From: Actinokineospora bangkokensis
GTDB taxonomy: Bacteria; Actinomycetota; Actinomycetes; Mycobacteriales; Pseudonocardiaceae
Direction: 5' to 3'
Assembly: GCF_001940455.1 (NCBI RefSeq)
Contig: NZ_MKQR01000025.1
Location: forward strand, 101,164-165,163
DNA: 64,000 nucleotides
Made by a program: the position numbers and the translations under genes. Under the pieces are notes generated by a model. It was not told the origin of the DNA, made no database searches, and saw only the letters and a program-made list of their open reading frames with translations. Below are positions 8,043 through 17,562 of the stretch, in pieces; positions within the stretch are counted from its first letter, which is position 1, and every line of letters starts with the position of its first letter.

Positions 8043-9245
8043 TCAGCCCACCAGGGCCGCCACCCCCGCCACCAGGCGGTCCACATCGGACGGCGAGGTG
8101 TAGGGGGCGATGCCCGCGCGGACCGCGCCCGCGTCGCCCAGGCCCAGGAAGCGGGCGCACTCCACGGCGTAGAAGTGGCTCGCGGGCGCGTTCACGCCCG
8201 CGCCCGCCAGGTGCCGGTACACCGCAGCGGGCTCGTGGCCGTCCACGGTGAACAGGGTGGTGGGGGTGCGGGAGGCGGCGGTGGACCAGATGGTGACGCC
8301 GGGGACGGCGCGCAGGCCCTGCTCCAGGCGGTCGCGCTGGGCGTTCTCGTGCTCGTCGAGGGCCGCCAGCGAGGTGCGGAGGCGGTCGCGGCGGGGGCCG
8401 GTGCCGGGGACGAGGTCGGCCAGGAAGTCGACGGCGGCGGTGGTGCCCGCCAGCAGCTCGTAGGGCAGGGTGCCCAGCTCGAAGCGCTCGGGGACGGCGT
8501 TGGAGGACGGCAGGAGCTTGTCCGGGTGGACCTCGTCGAGCAGGGCGGGGTCGGCGGCGAGCACGCCGAGGTGGGGGCCGAGGAACTTGTAGGGGGAGCA
8601 GGCGTAGAAGTCGGCGCCGAGGGCGTGGACGTCGACGAAGGCGTGCGGGGTGTAGTGGACGCCGTCGACGTGCAGCAGGGCGCCCGCGGCGTGGGTGGCG
8701 GCGGCGATGGCGGGGACGTCGGGCTTGGTGCCGACCAGGTTGGAGGCGGCCGTCACCGCCACGAGCCGGGTGCGCGGGGACAGGACGGCCTCGACCGCGG
8801 ACACCGGCAGCTCGACGCCCACCGGGTCGGCCCAGCGGACGACGGCGCCGACGGCCTCGGCGGCCTGCACCCAGGGGCGGATGTTGGCGTCGTGGTCGAG
8901 GCGGGTGACGACCACCTCGTCGCCGGGCCGCCAGCGCTTGGCCAGGGCGCGGGCGAGGTCGTAGGTGAGCTGGGTCATGCTGCGGCCGAAGACGACGCCG
9001 CCGGGGTCGGCGCCGAGCAGGTCGGCCACGGCCCGGCGGGCGTCGACGACCACGGCGTCCGCGGCCCGCTCGGCGGCGGTGACCTGCCCGCGGTTGGCCA
9101 GGGAGGTGGTCAGCGTGCGGTGCACGGCGTCGGCCACGTCGACGGGGACCTGGGAGCCGCCGGGGCCGTCGAAGTGGGCGGTGCCGGAGGCCAGGGCGGG
9201 GAAGCGCGACCGGGTGCGGTCGAGGTCGTATGGGGTGTCCACCAC
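8043..9245 (-). CDS. cysteine desulfurase-like class V aminotransferase
   Basis: A 400-aa PLP enzyme of fold type I. The cofactor lysine lies in SPYKFLGPHLG, and the PLP-contacting segment is HVDGVHYTPH. The N-terminus (RFPALASGTAHFDGPGGSQ) is typical of the cysteine desulfurase-like subgroup (TIGR01976-type), whose members often lack proven desulfurase activity. No Suf or Isc partner is nearby, so a role in Fe-S assembly is not supported by context. Two GTG codons in a row (9245, 9242) can start it and neither has a clear ribosome site. Confidence 0.85.
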   Translation of the reverse strand: MVDTPYDLDRTRSRFPALASGTAHFDGPGGSQVPVDVADAVHRTLTTSLANRGQVTAAERAADAVVVDARRAVADLLGADPGGVVFGRSMTQLTYDLARALAKRWRPGDEVVVTRLDHDANIRPWVQAAEAVGAVVRWADPVGVELPVSAVEAVLSPRTRLVAVTAASNLVGTKPDVPAIAAATHAAGALLHVDGVHYTPHAFVDVHALGADFYACSPYKFLGPHLGVLAADPALLDEVHPDKLLPSSNAVPERFELGTLPYELLAGTTAAVDFLADLVPGTGPRRDRLRTSLAALDEHENAQRDRLEQGLRAVPGVTIWSTAASRTPTTLFTVDGHEPAAVYRHLAGAGVNAPASHFYAVECARFLGLGDAGAVRAGIAPYTSPSDVDRLVAGVAALVG

Positions 9246-9303
9246 CGGAGCCTAAGTCCCCGGGGCGGGCCGCGGACGTGTGTCGCCGGGGGGTCGGCTT
9301 GCG

Positions 9304-9309
9304 TAGAGT
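9304..9309 (+). promoter_or_regulatory. -10 element of a probable leaderless promoter
   Basis: TAGAGT lies 6 nt before the ATG of the DUF1707 gene. That spacing would place the transcription start at or next to the start codon, as in many actinobacterial leaderless mRNAs. The gene also lacks a ribosome site, which fits this. Confidence 0.5.
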
Positions 9310-9315
9310 GGCACC

Positions 9316-9738
9316 ATGGCGACTGGGCGTGAGGCACGGCTGCGCATCGGCACGGAGGACCGCGAGCGGGCGGTCGACGCGCTGGGCGCGCACCTGGCCG
9401 CGGGCCGCCTCGACGTCGACGAGTACGCCGCCCGGTGCACCGCCGCGAACGCCGCCCGCACCCGCGCGGAGCTGCTGGCGGCCTTCGAGGACCTGCCCGC
9501 CCCGCACCCGACCTTCGGCGCGCCGCTGCCGGGCCCGGTGCCGGGCGGCGCGGTGGCCCAGGCGCCGCGCCGCGACCCGCTGATCCACGAGACGAACCCG
9601 CACCGCACCCGGGTGGTGGTGATCACCGGCCTGTCGGTGGCGCTGGCCGCGGTGGTGACCGTGGTGGCGGTGACGGGCACGTGGTGGGCGCTGGCGCCGA
9701 TCCTGCTCGTCGGCATCTTCGTGGTCATGGTCAGCTGA
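9316..9738 (+). CDS. DUF1707 small membrane protein
   Basis: A 140-aa protein. Residues 5-60 form a DUF1707 (SHOCT-like) domain, seen in RIGTEDRERAVDALGAHL, AAGRLDVDEYAAR and LLAAFEDLPAP. A Pro-rich linker leads to two hydrophobic segments at the C-terminus, VVVITGLSVALAAVVTVVAV and the stretch WWALAPILLVGIFVVMV. The function of DUF1707 is unknown. It is thought to mediate protein contacts at the membrane in actinobacteria. The gene appears to be transcribed alone from a leaderless promoter. Confidence 0.85.
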   Translation: MATGREARLRIGTEDRERAVDALGAHLAAGRLDVDEYAARCTAANAARTRAELLAAFEDLPAPHPTFGAPLPGPVPGGAVAQAPRRDPLIHETNPHRTRVVVITGLSVALAAVVTVVAVTGTWWALAPILLVGIFVVMVS

Positions 9739-9779
9739 GGGGTGAGCCCGCGCGGTCTGCCCGCGCGCGCCGGGCGGCC

Positions 9780-9785
9780 TAGGGT
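9780..9785 (+). promoter_or_regulatory. -10 element of a probable leaderless promoter
   Basis: TAGGGT lies 6 nt before the ATG at 9792, the same geometry as at 9304-9309. The SRPBCC gene likewise has no ribosome site. Confidence 0.5.
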
Positions 9786-9791
9786 TGGTCC

Positions 9792-10235
9792 ATGCCCAAC
9801 CGCCAGGTGTCCGACACCCGAGTCGTGGCCGCGCCAGCGGCCGAGCTGTTCGCCCTGCTCACCGACCCCGCCAAGCACCCCGAGCTGGACGGCTCCGGCA
9901 CCGTGACGGCCGTGCGCCCCGGCGGCGCGCGGCGGCTGGAGCTGGGCTCGAAGTTCGGCATGGACATGAAGCTGGGCGCGGCGTACAAGATCGAGAACAC
10001 CGTGGTGGAGTTCGAGCAGGACCGGCTCATCGCCTGGCGGCACTTCTTCGGCCACCGGTGGCGCTGGCAGCTGGAGGACCTGGGCGACGGGCGCACCAGG
10101 GTCACCGAGACCTTCGACTGGTCGACGGCCCGGTGGCCGCTGGGCATCCAGCTGGTCGGGTTCCCGAAGAAGAACCTCCAGGGGATCCGGGCGACCCTGG
10201 ACCGCCTGGAGGCCCGCTTCTCCGCGAAGGCCTAG
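9792..10235 (+). CDS. SRPBCC (START-like) family protein
   Basis: A 147-aa helix-grip protein of the polyketide cyclase/dehydrase superfamily. The family pattern is seen in RVVAAPAAELFALLTDPAKH at the N-terminus, in the beta-strands around IENTVVEFEQDRLIAWRH and RTRVTETFDWS, and in the long C-terminal helix. Such proteins bind a small hydrophobic ligand. The ligand is unknown and no biosynthetic genes are close. Its last 4 nt overlap the stop of the convergent DUF397 gene. Confidence 0.85.
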   Translation: MPNRQVSDTRVVAAPAAELFALLTDPAKHPELDGSGTVTAVRPGGARRLELGSKFGMDMKLGAAYKIENTVVEFEQDRLIAWRHFFGHRWRWQLEDLGDGRTRVTETFDWSTARWPLGIQLVGFPKKNLQGIRATLDRLEARFSAKA

Positions 10236-10444
10236 CGGCCCGGCCCGCCTGCGCGGAGCACCGCCGCCAACCGGGCGAGGTCGACGGAGAGGGTGGGGCC
10301 GGTGGGGTTCTTGCTGTCCCGCACCGCGGCAAGGTCGTGCCGCACTTCCACGCAGTTGACGTCGTTGCTCGCGCTCGACTTCCGCCACCGCACTTCCACG
10401 CAGTTGCCGCCGGAGCCGCTGAAGCTCGACTTGCGCCACGTCAT
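10232..10444 (-). CDS. DUF397 protein with a duplicated N-terminal motif
   Basis: A 70-aa protein. The DUF397 motif WRKSSFSGSGGNCVEVRWRK is immediately repeated as WRKSSASNDVNCVEV. The standard remainder follows (LAAVRDSKNPTGPTLSV), then the C-terminal helix. Normal members have one copy, so this looks like an internal duplication or a fusion. DUF397 proteins are small partners of XRE/DUF5753 regulators in morphologically complex actinobacteria, and the regulator lies just upstream in the same direction. The ATG at 10444 begins the motif. The convergent SRPBCC stop overlaps its end. Confidence 0.85.
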   Translation of the reverse strand: MTWRKSSFSGSGGNCVEVRWRKSSASNDVNCVEVRHDLAAVRDSKNPTGPTLSVDLARLAAVLRAGGPGR

Positions 10445-10572
10445 GCCTGCCTCCTGGGGGTGCCGGGACGGACAGCCTGCGGCAGGCGGGGTGGCTGTCG
10501 CACCGTGGCGGCGAGCCGCGCCTGCGCCTCGTCCAGTGTTGGGGCTCAGGCACGGCTCGCGCCAGGGTGCGG

Positions 10573-10740
10573 TCAGACCTCTCGGTGCAATTCGCCCGAT
10601 CGAATGGCGGCCGTCAGCTGCGTGAGATCGATGGACAGGGCCGGACCAGCGGGGTTCTTGCTGTCCCGCACCGCCGCCAGGTCCTGCCGCACCTCCACGC
10701 AATCGCCACCTTCACTGAAGCTGGACTTGCGCCACTCCAT
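10573..10740 (-). CDS. DUF397 protein
   Basis: A 55-aa protein beginning MEWRKSSFSEGGDCVEV and continuing LAAVRDSKNPAGPALSIDL, the complete single-copy DUF397 pattern. Its ATG lies 2 nt after the TGA of the XRE regulator gene, so the two are surely cotranscribed and coupled. It probably acts as the direct partner of that regulator in a WhiJ/AbaA-like switch linked to development or secondary metabolism (family knowledge). The second DUF397 gene follows 128 nt downstream. Confidence 0.88.
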   Translation of the reverse strand: MEWRKSSFSEGGDCVEVRQDLAAVRDSKNPAGPALSIDLTQLTAAIRSGELHREV

Positions 10741-10742
10741 GA

Positions 10743-11573
10743 TCACGCCTCCTTCTGGATCGACCGAATTTTAGTCTGGCTTTCGGCGGTGGGAAGGGCT
10801 TTGTGATCGAGCATCGTCAGCAGCCTGGCGTAGGGCTCGGCCTGATCGTCGTGGAGGTAGACGCCGCCTTCGGCGACCTCGACGTTCACCACGGGATTGG
10901 TGGTGGGGAAGGTCATGTAGAGCCAGGAGTGGCTGATGAGCCCCACCGGCAGGTATTGCGGCACGACCCGCACCGAGATGCCGCGGTCGCGCGCCTCCAG
11001 CAGGTGCTGGAGTTGGTTGCGGTGCGTTTCCGCCCCGCCGAACGGCGTCCGCAGGGCGGTCTCGCTGATGTAGGCGCGGTAGTCGATCGTGCCGAGGATT
11101 TCCTGGCGCCTCCGCCGGGCCACCCACCTCAGTTCCACGGACTCCTTCGGCCAGCCCTGAGAGAGCATCAGCGCCATGGCGTAATCCTCGGTCTGGAGCA
11201 GGCCGGGGATCAGGGTCACCGCCCAGTTCGTCATGCTGGTGGCGTCGACGGCGTAGCTGGCCAGGGTGCCCATCTCGGCGGGCACACCGGGCAGGGGGCG
11301 GTCCCACCAGCCGGAGGCGTTCTCGGCGCGGGCCTCGGCGATGACCTCGTTGCGCTCGGCGGCGGGGATGCCGTAGGCGGTGAGGATCGCGGCCACGTCC
11401 TCGGTGGAGATGTTGCGCTTGCCGTTCTCGATGCGCGACATGGTGGCCAGCCCCCAGCCCAGGAGCGCCGCCGCGGCCTCCAGGCTGTGCTTGGTGCGCT
11501 CCCGGCGGATCGCGCGCAGCCGGGCGCCGATGATCCGGTCGCGGGGCCTGGGGGGTTGTCGCTTGTTCGCCAC
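10743..11573 (-). CDS. XRE-family regulator with DUF5753 domain
   Basis: A 276-aa DNA-binding protein. The N-terminal helix-turn-helix spans about 12-70, with RLRAIRRERTKHSLEAAA and WGLATMSRIENGKRNIS. DUF5753 fills the rest, seen in NWAVTLIPGLLQTEDYA, VELRWVARRRRQEIL and SVRVVPQYLPVGLI. This architecture is typical of Streptomyces WhiJ-like proteins, which work with DUF397 partners. Two DUF397 genes follow directly. GTG 11573 is chosen because GGAAGG lies about 7 nt upstream and the helix-turn-helix starts soon after. The longer ATG frame from 11702 adds unlike sequence. Confidence 0.9.
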   Translation of the reverse strand: MANKRQPPRPRDRIIGARLRAIRRERTKHSLEAAAALLGWGLATMSRIENGKRNISTEDVAAILTAYGIPAAERNEVIAEARAENASGWWDRPLPGVPAEMGTLASYAVDATSMTNWAVTLIPGLLQTEDYAMALMLSQGWPKESVELRWVARRRRQEILGTIDYRAYISETALRTPFGGAETHRNQLQHLLEARDRGISVRVVPQYLPVGLISHSWLYMTFPTTNPVVNVEVAEGGVYLHDDQAEPYARLLTMLDHKALPTAESQTKIRSIQKEA

Positions 11574-11700
11574 GTCCGTGCCTTCCCACCCTTGGAAGGA
11601 CCTGCACCTTCCTGGAAAGTCACCGTAGCGAACCCGCCTCGGGTTAGGCCACTCGGCCGCTGTCCTGCGCATACGCCGATCGGGTGTCACCATTTTCCGC

Positions 11701-12177
11701 ATGAGCTATCCGGAGCGGGATCCAGAGCGCACCCGGGCCCTCCCGCCGCAGGAGCAGTACGTCGCCCCTCGGCAGCACGAGGACCAGTACGTCGCGGTGC
11801 CGGATGAGGAAGTGGTGAGCGAGCGGGTCGAGGACAGCCGGGCCAAGCGCTTGCGCGGGGTCGGGGTGGCCTGCTCGGTCGTCAGCTTCGTGGTGGGGTT
11901 GTTCGCGGTCGTGCTCGCCCTGCACATCGTGCTCACCCTCGCGGAGGCGAACGCGGGCAACGGGTTCGCCTCCTTCGTGCGCGACTTCTCCGGGGCGGTG
12001 TCGCTGGGCTTCGAGGGCCTGTTCAGCCCCGGCTCGCAGAAGCTGGCGGTCCTGCTCGACTACGGCATGGCGATCATCGTCTGGCTGCTGATCGGCGCCG
12101 CCGTGAACTTCCTGATCCGCCGGTTCTTCACCCCCGGGGTGAACCGCGAGGTCAAGTACCGCCGCCGGATCACCTGA
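11701..12177 (+). CDS. small membrane protein of unknown function
   Basis: A 158-aa protein. The first 50 residues are acidic and rich in Gln and Arg. Two hydrophobic segments follow, VGVACSVVSFVVGLFAVVLA (about 53-77) and YGMAIIVWLLIGAAVNFLI (about 120-140), and the protein ends in a basic tail (NREVKYRRRIT). Both ends are probably cytoplasmic. I do not recognise the family with certainty. The second helix pair resembles small YggT-like proteins. No ribosome site precedes the ATG. A strong hairpin follows the stop. Confidence 0.75.
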   Translation: MSYPERDPERTRALPPQEQYVAPRQHEDQYVAVPDEEVVSERVEDSRAKRLRGVGVACSVVSFVVGLFAVVLALHIVLTLAEANAGNGFASFVRDFSGAVSLGFEGLFSPGSQKLAVLLDYGMAIIVWLLIGAAVNFLIRRFFTPGVNREVKYRRRIT

Positions 12178-12194
12178 CCGGGCGACGGCAGCAG

Positions 12195-12235
12195 ACCCGG
12201 GTGGGTGAGGGCGCGCCGCCCTCACCCACCCGGGT
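12195..12235. terminator. hairpin terminator
   Basis: ACCCGGGTGGGTGAGGGCG pairs with CGCCCTCACCCACCCGGGT around a 3-base loop, giving about 19 bp. It lies between the convergent ends of the small membrane protein gene and the erythromycin-esterase gene. Confidence 0.8.
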
Positions 12236-12322
12236 GCACTTCGCCTGCCGCGGGTCGGCCCAGCAGGCCCAGGGGCGCAGGAGCTCACCAGCGCCGGGGT
12301 CACCAGCGCAGGGGTCTCCAGC

Positions 12323-13573
12323 TCAGCGGGCGAAGGCGGCGCGGACTTCCGAGGGGGAGCGGGTGAGCGCGCCGGGGTCGGCGGGTGCGGCGGACACCGT
12401 GGGCACGTGCACGAGGGCGTCGAAGGCGGCCACGGCGTCGATGGGGAGGGTGTCCGGGCCCAGGCGCTGCTCACCGGCGGCGCGGATGGTGGCCTTCTCG
12501 TCCTCGGTGAGGCGGCTGGTGACGACGGCGATGGGCCCCTCGGACAGGTCGTCCAGCACCGCGTCCACCGTGCCGGGCGGGGGCGGGGGCAGGTCGCTGA
12601 ACAGGGGGCCCGCGTAGAAGTCCTCGCCGGTGCTCAGCGTGCGCCCGGTGCCCGAGGTGGTCCCGATGACCCGGTACTCGTCCCCGAAGCGGTTCGCCAG
12701 GTCCTGGCCGAGCGGCGGGGCGGGGTCGGCGCCCATCAGCGCGGCGGGCCAGTGCTGGAGGTGGACGTTGTGGCCCGCGAGCACCACGCGCGGCTCGCGG
12801 TCGAGCACCCAGGCCACGTTCTCCGCCATGCCCGCGTCGCGCTCGCGCAGGCTCGCCGCGAGGTCCTGCTCCGCCGAGCGGCGCACCACCGAGTCGATGC
12901 GCACGGCCAACTCCGCCGTGCGGGTCGTGCGCTCGTACAGGTGCTCGTCGAACCGCTCGACGATGCTCTCCCGGCACTCCCGCACCGCGCGCACCAGGTC
13001 GGCCAGCGCGGCGGTGAACGCGTCCCTTTCGGACTGCGGGAGGGAGGTGTAGGCCTGGAAGGACTCCAGGGCCGTGAACGACGACGTGGCGGAGATCGAC
13101 ACGGCCGTCGCGCGCAGCGCCGGGTCCACCTCCACGCCCACCGCGGCCAGCGCGTCCAGGCAGGACACCACCGAGCCGTTCGACCCGGACAGGTCGATGC
13201 CGTAGAACGGCACGCCCGCCGAGCGCATCCACTCCAGCTGCGCGCGCACCGGCGCCCAGATGCCCATCAGCGAGGTGATCGCGGTGGCCAGCAGGTCGTC
13301 GAGGTCGCCGGGGCCGCCGTGCACCCACTGGTTGACCCGCCAGCCCTCGGTGAACCCGGACTCCATCGCGAACGCGGTGAACCCGTGCCGGGACACCAGG
13401 TAGCGCAGCACCCGGTGGCGCAGCAGCAGGAACTCCCGGGTGTAGTGCGCGCCCTCCCCGATGCCGACGACCCGCGCGCCCTCGACGACCTCGTCCAGCC
13501 AGGTGAGGTCGTCGAGCGGCGCGTCCGGGTCGACCGTGGCCAGCGGGTGCACCGCGGCCGAGGTGATCAGCAC
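12323..13573 (-). CDS. erythromycin esterase family hydrolase
   Basis: A 416-aa protein of the EreA/EreB-like family. Diagnostic segments are VVGIGEGAHYTREFLLLRHR, AMESGFTEGWRVNQWV and VVLAGHNVHLQHWPA. These supply the conserved Glu and His residues used for ester hydrolysis in Ere enzymes. Some relatives open macrolide lactones, many others have unknown substrates, so resistance is only a possibility. Its GTG start at 13573 lies 10 nt after the treZ stop, so it is probably the fourth gene of the tre operon. A functional link to trehalose is not known. Confidence 0.85.
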   Translation of the reverse strand: MLITSAAVHPLATVDPDAPLDDLTWLDEVVEGARVVGIGEGAHYTREFLLLRHRVLRYLVSRHGFTAFAMESGFTEGWRVNQWVHGGPGDLDDLLATAITSLMGIWAPVRAQLEWMRSAGVPFYGIDLSGSNGSVVSCLDALAAVGVEVDPALRATAVSISATSSFTALESFQAYTSLPQSERDAFTAALADLVRAVRECRESIVERFDEHLYERTTRTAELAVRIDSVVRRSAEQDLAASLRERDAGMAENVAWVLDREPRVVLAGHNVHLQHWPAALMGADPAPPLGQDLANRFGDEYRVIGTTSGTGRTLSTGEDFYAGPLFSDLPPPPPGTVDAVLDDLSEGPIAVVTSRLTEDEKATIRAAGEQRLGPDTLPIDAVAAFDALVHVPTVSAAPADPGALTRSPSEVRAAFAR

Positions 13574-13583
13574 GGCGCGGCCC

Positions 13584-15311
13584 CTACGCGACGGCGACGA
13601 CGGCGAAGGTGTCCGCGGGCAGGACGACCGTGTCCGTGCCCACCTGGGCGCCCTCGGCCGCCAGGAGCGTGCGCGTGGCCGCGATCGGCAGCGCGATCTC
13701 CGACGCCGACAGGTTCACCGCCACGCGCAGGGTGCCGCGGTGCAGCACCACCCAGCCCTCGCCGGACTCGACCACCAGCTCCGACAGCCTCGGGTCGGAC
13801 AGCTGCGGCTCGGCCCTGCGCAGCGCGATGAGCGCCTTGTACGTCTCGAACACCTTGCGGTGCACCGGTTCCGCCAGCTCGCTCCACCGCAGCCGGGAGG
13901 CCGCGACGGTGTCCGGCGACATCGGGTCGGGCACCTCGGACTCGCCCCAGCCGTGCTCGGCGAACTCCTTGCGGCGCCCGGTGCGCACCGCCTCGGCCAG
14001 CTGCTCGTCCGGGAAGGAGGCGAAGAACTGCCACGGCGTGCTCGCCGCCCACTCCTCCCCCATGAACACCATCGGCGTGTAGGGGGAGGTGAACACCAGC
14101 GCCGCCGCCGCCAGCACCCGGTCCGGCGACACCGTGGCGGTGAGCCGGTCGCCGGTGGCGCGATTGCCGATCTGGTCGTGGTTCTGCAAGTAGATGAGGT
14201 ACCGGTGGCCCGAGGCCGTGCGCGTGTCCAGCGGCCTGCCGTGGGTGCGCTTGCGGAACGACGACCAGGTGCCGGTGTGGAAGAAGGCGTTGCGCAGCAC
14301 CTTCTCCAGCGCCCCCGGCTGCCCGAAGTCGGTGTAGTACCCGGTGACCTCGCCGGTGACGGCCACGTGCAGCGCGTGGTGCAGGTCGTCGGTCCACTGC
14401 GCGGTCAGGCCGTAGCCGCCGGACTCGCGCGGGGTGGTGTGCTTGGGGTCGTTGAGGTCGGACTCGGCCACCAGCGACAGCGGCCTGCCCAGGGCGGCCG
14501 ACAGCGCGTCGACCTCCGCGGACAGCTGCTCCAGCAGGTGCGTGGCCCGGGTGTCGCGCAGGGCGTGCACGGCGTCGAGGCGCAGGCCGTCGACGTGGAA
14601 GTCGCGGAACCACGACAGCGCGTTGTCCACGACGTAGCGGCGCACCTCGTCGGAGTCCGGGCCGTCGAGGTTGAGCGTGGGGCCCCAGATCGTCTCGCCC
14701 GCGAAGTACGGGCCGAACTTGTCCAGGTACGCCCCCGAGGGGCCCAGGTGGTTGTAGACGACGTCGAGCACCACGCCCAGCCCGCGGGCGTGACAGGCGT
14801 CGACGAAGCGCTTGAACCCGTCCGGGCCGCCGTAGGGGTCGTGCACCGCGCCCCACAGCACGCCGTCGTAGCCCCAGCCCTCGACACCGTCGAAGGCGTT
14901 GACCGGCAGCACCTCCACCAGGTCGACGCCCAGCTCGACGAGGTGGTCCAGGCGCTCGACGGCGGCGTCGAAGGTGCCCTGCTCGGTGTAGGTGCCGATG
15001 TGCAGCTCGTAGAGCACCGACCCGGCCAGGGCGCGGCCGGTCCACGCCTGGTCGGTCCACTCGAACCCCGCGTGGTCGTAGCGGCGGGACGGGCCGTGCA
15101 CCCCGGCGGGCTGCCAGCGCGAGCGCGGGTCGGGGTACTCGGTCCCGTCGTCGTCGAGCAGGAAGGCGTAGTCGACGGCCGGGCTGACCCCGGGCACCTC
15201 CACGTGCCACCAGCCGCGCTCGTCCCGGGTCATCTCGTGCCGCTGGTCACCGGTCACCAGCCGGACCCGGTCGCGCCCGGGGGCCCAGACGGAGAACTGC
15301 TCGGCGGTCAC
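13584..15311 (-). CDS. treZ: maltooligosyltrehalose trehalohydrolase
   Basis: A 575-aa GH13 enzyme that releases free trehalose from maltooligosyltrehalose. An N-terminal CBM48/E-set domain begins at FSVWAPGRDRVRLV. The (beta/alpha)8 barrel has VVYNHLGP, the nucleophile in DGLRLDAVHALRD, the acid in LVAESDLND and the final conserved YLQNHDQIGNR. The usual length for TreZ is about 580. The GTG start at 15311 has GGGGAGAGGT upstream and overlaps the treY stop by GTGA, so both enzymes are made together. It acts last in the TreX-TreY-TreZ route. Confidence 0.95.
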   Translation of the reverse strand: MTAEQFSVWAPGRDRVRLVTGDQRHEMTRDERGWWHVEVPGVSPAVDYAFLLDDDGTEYPDPRSRWQPAGVHGPSRRYDHAGFEWTDQAWTGRALAGSVLYELHIGTYTEQGTFDAAVERLDHLVELGVDLVEVLPVNAFDGVEGWGYDGVLWGAVHDPYGGPDGFKRFVDACHARGLGVVLDVVYNHLGPSGAYLDKFGPYFAGETIWGPTLNLDGPDSDEVRRYVVDNALSWFRDFHVDGLRLDAVHALRDTRATHLLEQLSAEVDALSAALGRPLSLVAESDLNDPKHTTPRESGGYGLTAQWTDDLHHALHVAVTGEVTGYYTDFGQPGALEKVLRNAFFHTGTWSSFRKRTHGRPLDTRTASGHRYLIYLQNHDQIGNRATGDRLTATVSPDRVLAAAALVFTSPYTPMVFMGEEWAASTPWQFFASFPDEQLAEAVRTGRRKEFAEHGWGESEVPDPMSPDTVAASRLRWSELAEPVHRKVFETYKALIALRRAEPQLSDPRLSELVVESGEGWVVLHRGTLRVAVNLSASEIALPIAATRTLLAAEGAQVGTDTVVLPADTFAVVAVA

Positions 15312-17562
15312 ACCTCTCCCCTCACCAGCACCGCGACCGGGTAGTCGGCCAGCAGCGCGCCCACCTGCCCGCTGAACGGGCGGCCGGTCAGCGCGTCGGT
15401 CCAGGTGCCCTCCGGCACCTCCAGCGTGGTCCCCTCCCACCCGGGCAGCGACACGGGCAGCCGGGTGGCCACCGCGACGAGCCCGTTGCGCTCGAAGGCG
15501 ACCACGTGGTCGGCGGCCGGGCCCTGCGCGTGCACCGGGGTGTAGCCGGTGAACAGCTCCGGGCGGTCGCGGCGCAGCCGCAGCACCGTGCGCACCAGGT
15601 GGAGCTTGGCCGCGCCGGTGGCGTCGACCGGGGGCACCCAGCCCTCGTCGAGCCGGGCGAGGATGCCGCGGCGCTCCTCGAAGTCCACCGGGCGGCGGTT
15701 GTCCGGGTCGACCAGGGAGAAGTCCCACAGCTCGGTGCCCTGGTAGACGTCCGGCACACCCGGACCGGCCAGCTGGAGCAGCTTCTGGCCCAGGGCGTTC
15801 GACCAGCCCGGGGCGGTGATCCGCTCGGCGAACCCCGCCACCTCGTCGCGCACCTGCTCGTCGGCCACCACCGCGGCGTGCCAGTCCGCGACGGCCCGCT
15901 CGAACTCCTCGTCGTGGTCGACCCAGGTGGTGCGGACCTTGGCCTCCTTGGCGGCCTTGTCCAGGTAGGCGGTCATCCGCTCGGTGCTGATCGGGTGGGC
16001 GCCCAGCAGGGTCTGCCAGGCCAGCAGGTTCAGCGTCGGCTCGTCGATGCCCACCCGCGCGCTCCACCGGCGCACCGCGTCGGCGAACTCGCCGGGCAGC
16101 TCCGAGAGCACCGCCAACCGCGCCCGCACGTCCTCCGAGCGCTTGGTGTCGTGCGTCGACAGCGTCGTCATGGCCTCCGGCCAGCGCGCCTCCCGCACCG
16201 CCTGCGCGGCGTGGAACTCCGCCACCGGCACGCCGAAGTGGTCCGGCGAGCCGCCCACCTCGTTGAGGGCGATGAACCGGGAGTAGCGGTAGAAGGCGGT
16301 GTCCTCGGTGCCCTTGGCCACGACCATGCCCGAGGTCTGCTGCACCCGGGTGGCCAGCTCACCGGTCGGGTCGGCGCGCACCTGGGTGTCGAGGGCGGTG
16401 ACGGCCTCGGTCAGCTCCGGCCACGCGGTGCGCACCCGGTCGACCGCCGCGGCCCAGTACTGCTCGTGCTCGGGCAGGTAGGAGCGGTAGACCTCGAAGG
16501 CCACCATCAGCTCGGCCACCGCGCGCCGGGCGTCCATCGGGTCGACCCCGACCACCAGGTTCGCGATCCGGCGCACCTCGCTGGCCAGCGACGTGGTGGT
16601 GATCAGCTGGCGGCACTCCTCGACCAGCGCCGGGTAGTCCACCGGCACGTCCAGGGAGCGGGCCAGCTCGCTGTAGGCGGCCTCGGCGCGCTGGTCGACG
16701 AACACCCCGCACACCTCGCGCAGGGCGTCGTAGCCGGTCGTGCCCGCCACGCCCCAGGACTCGGGCAGCTGCTCGCCCGGCTCCAGGATCTTCTCCACCA
16801 CGACCCAGGTGCCCGAGCGCTCCACCAGCCGCCGGGCGTAGCCGCCGGGGTCGGCCAGGCCGTCCGGGTGGTCCACGCGCAGGCCCTGCACGTCGCCCTC
16901 GGCCACCCAGCGCAGCACCTCGCGGTGGGTGGCCTCGAACACCTCGGGCTTCTCCACCCGCACGCCCGCCAGGGTCGTCACGTCGAAGAACCGGCGGTAG
17001 TTCAGCTCCGCGCCCGCCCGCCGCCAGTTGACCAGGCGGTAGTGCTGGCGCTCGTGCACCTCGCGGGCACTGCCCTCGCCGGTGCCCTCGGCGATGGGGA
17101 ACTCGTGCTCGTAGTAGGTGAGCCGGTCGTCCTTGACGGCCAGCTCGTCGATGTCGTCGTCGGAGCCCAGCACGGGGATGAGCACCGGGAACGCCTCGAT
17201 GTCGAAGTAGCCGGCGAACTCCGAGGCGGGCCCCTTCTCCAGGACGTCCCACCACCAGCGGTTCTGCGCGGGCACCTCGACGGACATGTGGTTCGGCACG
17301 ATGTCGACGACGAAGTCCAGGCCGTGCTCGCGCAGCGTGGCCACGAGCGCCTTGCGGCCCTGCTCACCGCCCAGCTCCGGGTTCGCCTGGGACGTGTCGG
17401 CCACGTCGTAGCCGTGCGTGGACCCCTCGACCGGGGTCAGGATCGGCGACGAGTAGGCCGCCCCCACCCCCAGCGCGTCGAGGTAGTCCGCGATCGCGGC
17501 GGCCTCGGGGAAGCCGAAGCCCGGCCGCAGCTGCAACCGGTAGGTCGAGCTCGGGGCCACCA

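Noticed and set aside
4003-9603. A single 1866-codon open frame on the minus strand
   Set aside because: The frame stays open across the G-rich gap and antisense to the protease gene only because of high GC. The ABC-F gene is the real part, and its GTG start at 5643 overlaps the esterase stop.
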